From Pseudomonadota bacterium (lineage in GTDB: Bacteria; Pseudomonadota; Alphaproteobacteria; Rhizobiales; Xanthobacteraceae), in the NCBI GenBank assembly GCA_023404675.1, contig JAEYAW010000034.1:1-64000 (forward strand): DNA of 64,000 bases. Reading direction: 5' to 3'. The notes under the pieces are model-generated. The model saw nothing but the letters and a program-made list of their open reading frames with translations. It did no database searches and had not been told where the DNA came from. The translations under genes and the position numbers were made by a program. Each line of letters begins with the position of its first letter. Within the stretch, counting starts at the first letter, position 1. This document shows, one piece after another, positions 62,481 to 64,000 of the stretch.

Positions 62481-63586
62481 TGCAGGTGCCCTCCGAGCCG
62501 CTCGCCGGTCATGAGATCGAAGGCCATGCTTTTGTCGGCCGCCAGGTAGAACGCGACCTGCTCGCCGAGAGTCAGTCGATCCTGATCATCGACCGCCAGC
62601 AGGAGCGTCTCCTGAACCTGCAGGTAGGCGAGCCGTTTCGGCCCGATCCGCTCCAGACCTTCGACAACGCCGTGCATCTCGATATCGTCGGGCGAGCGGC
62701 GGCCACCGAAATAAATGTCCTGCGGCCGGATGCCGAATGATCCGCTGTGCACCGCGCGATCCCGGGCGAAATCGGCGCCGACCTGCCCCGACAACACGAT
62801 CTCGGCGCCTCCCGGCAGCATCAGCCTGGTGCGCCCGGCCTCGTCGCGCAGTTCGCCGTCGAGCAGGTTGATGCGTGGGCTGCCGACGAAATTGGCGACG
62901 AAGCGGTTGCGCGGGTTGTTGTAAACGTCAAGCGGGGCGCCGTACTGCATCAGGCGACCATGGTCGATGATCGCGATCTTGTCCGCGAGACTCATCGCCT
63001 CGATCTGGTCGTGGGTCACGTAAATCATCGTCTGACCGAACTCGCGCTGAAGAACCTTCAACTCCGCGCGCATGTAGGCCCGGAAGCCGGCGTCCAGATT
63101 CGACAGCGGCTCGTCGAGCAGGAAGACGCGCGGCTGCACCACGGCGGAGCGGCCAATCGCCAGCTTCTGCATCTCGTTGACAGACAGGCTGGCCGCGGGT
63201 TGATCGAGACGATGCGACAGGCTCATCCGCTCGGCCATCGCCCGTACACGCCGATTGATTTCCGCCTTCGGCACTTTCTTCACCTCAAGTCCATAGGCGA
63301 GGTTCTTGTAGACCGAGAGGTGCGTGAAGATCGCGTAGTTCTGGAACACGAAGCCGACGTTACGGTCCTGGATACGGATTCCGGAGAGGTCCTTGCCGTT
63401 GAACAGGATCTGCCCCTCGCTCGGGCTTTCAAGCCCGGCGATCATGTTCATGGTCGTCGTCTTGCCGCAGCCGGACGGGCCGAGCAGCGCAACGAACTCG
63501 CCCTCGGCGATATCGAGCGACAGGTCGCTCACCGCGGTGAAATCACCAAATCGCTTCGTGACATGGTTGATGAGGATCGACGACAT
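62477..63586 (-). CDS. ABC importer ATP-binding protein (MalK/UgpC-type), degenerate signature
   Basis: 369 residues. Walker A is GPSGCGKT (36-43), the Q-loop is in GFVFQNYAIFTHLSVYKNLA, Walker B VFLLDEPLSNLDAG (about 154-167) and the H-loop VTHDQIEAMSLADKI. The ABC signature is LSVNEMQKLAIGR (LSVNE at 134-138) instead of LSGGQ. A TOBE domain is at the C-terminus (FGIRPQDIYFGGRRSPDDIE). It lies between the permease gene (3 bases after its stop) and the canonical ATPase (4-base overlap), so the two ATPases probably form a heterodimer. Confidence 0.93.
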   Translation of the reverse strand: MSSILINHVTKRFGDFTAVSDLSLDIAEGEFVALLGPSGCGKTTTMNMIAGLESPSEGQILFNGKDLSGIRIQDRNVGFVFQNYAIFTHLSVYKNLAYGLEVKKVPKAEINRRVRAMAERMSLSHRLDQPAASLSVNEMQKLAIGRSAVVQPRVFLLDEPLSNLDAGFRAYMRAELKVLQREFGQTMIYVTHDQIEAMSLADKIAIIDHGRLMQYGAPLDVYNNPRNRFVANFVGSPRINLLDGELRDEAGRTRLMLPGGAEIVLSGQVGADFARDRAVHSGSFGIRPQDIYFGGRRSPDDIEMHGVVEGLERIGPKRLAYLQVQETLLLAVDDQDRLTLGEQVAFYLAADKSMAFDLMTGERLGGHLQ

Positions 63587-63589
63587 CGC

Positions 63590-64000
63590 TCACCCCTTTT
63601 TCTTCGCGACGAGTGCGAGGCCCTGCGCCGCCAGCACGCTGAGAACGAACAGGATCGTAAGGCCGACGGCCGCCACGTAAGACCAGTCGAGATCGGCGAA
63701 TGTCTTCTTGTAGAGGAACAGGGAGATGGTCTCCGTTTCGACTCCCGGCCCGCCCTTGGTCATGACAAAGACCACGTCGAAGATCTTGAAGCACTCGACG
63801 GACCGCAGCACGATCGCGATTGCGATGACCGGCTTCATCCGCGGCACAATGATTTTGCAAAAATTCTGCCAGTTCGATCCGCCGAGGAGTCGCGCCGCCA
63901 GCAGCTGGTCGGAGGGAACACCCAGCATGCCCGCAAGCAGGATCAGGAACATCAGCGGGGTCCACTGCCAGGTATCGGCAATAATCACCGAGATCATGGC
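63590..64000 (-). CDS. ABC importer permease, C-terminal part (runs off right edge)
   Basis: The last 136 codons of a MalF/UgpA-type carbohydrate permease. The cytoplasmic EAA loop that contacts the ATPase is AARLLGGSNWQNFCKIIVPR (followed by MKP), and three membrane segments are seen (about WTPLMFLILLAGML, VIAIAIVLRSVECFKIFDVV and YVAAVGLTILFVLSVLAAQG). The N-terminal part and any further permease or substrate-binding protein genes would lie to the right. Its stop is three bases before the next ATPase gene. Confidence 0.9.
   Translation of the reverse strand, partial: AMISVIIADTWQWTPLMFLILLAGMLGVPSDQLLAARLLGGSNWQNFCKIIVPRMKPVIAIAIVLRSVECFKIFDVVFVMTKGGPGVETETISLFLYKKTFADLDWSYVAAVGLTILFVLSVLAAQGLALVAKKKG

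Overview
The window is a 64 kb piece of a GC-rich alphaproteobacterial chromosome, almost certainly of the Bradyrhizobiaceae/Nitrobacteraceae group (Rhodopseudomonas, Bradyrhizobium, Afipia and relatives). Four things point there. The malonyl-CoA synthetase reads like Rhodopseudomonas MatB. The gene order rnd-lptC-lptA-lptB-rpoN-hpf-ptsN is that of Rhizobiales. A DUF1150 gene follows the small heat-shock gene. Palindromic intergenic repeats of the types common in this family lie between genes. I cannot name the species. Most of the window is densely packed core chromosome; I see no phage, transposase, rRNA operon or CRISPR array, and only one tRNA.

Layout. 0-6.9 kb: end of a proline-rich secreted protein gene, a pyridoxamine-oxidase-like stress protein, a MAPEG protein, a VOC protein, the sdhCDAB operon (minus strand) with a visible promoter and palindrome, and an AraC regulator. 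7-16.5 kb: matB, a cytochrome b plus exported molybdenum oxidoreductase pair, an MFS transporter, leuB, a divergent VOC/TetR pair with two operators, two small conserved unknowns, and asd with a strong terminator. 16.7-22.7 kb: secA, a parvulin-type foldase, argJ and mutT. 22.7-25.5 kb: a 928-residue exported multi-domain DUF11 protein. 25.8-30.5 kb: DUF924, fadD, hsp20 behind a heat-shock-type promoter, DUF1150, ptsN and hpf. 30.6-35.9 kb: rpoN, the lptBAC LPS-export genes and ribonuclease D. 36-36.9 kb: a truncated, frameshifted gene beside tRNA-Leu(CAG). 37-47.8 kb: an NDUFA9-like protein, uppP, GST, queG, a hydrolase, infC with an AUU start, doxX, rpmI, rplT, pheS and pheT. 47.8-57 kb: a heparinase-like protein, an RsmB-type methyltransferase, an SDHAF4 homologue, a nuclease, an L,D-transpeptidase, GST, gamma-glutamyltransferase and an MFS transporter.

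The most interesting part is 57.0-64.0 kb. A block of seven minus-strand genes, running off the right edge, joins a carbohydrate/polyol-type ABC importer (one partial permease and two different ATPases, one with a degenerate signature motif) to an NTF2/SnoaL-like protein, a bis-MGD molybdoenzyme, a 7Fe-type ferredoxin and a divergent MoeA. Spacing is tight with ATGA overlaps. It looks like an uptake-and-oxidation operon that carries its own cofactor-insertion enzyme. I do not recognise it as a described pathway and cannot name the substrate.
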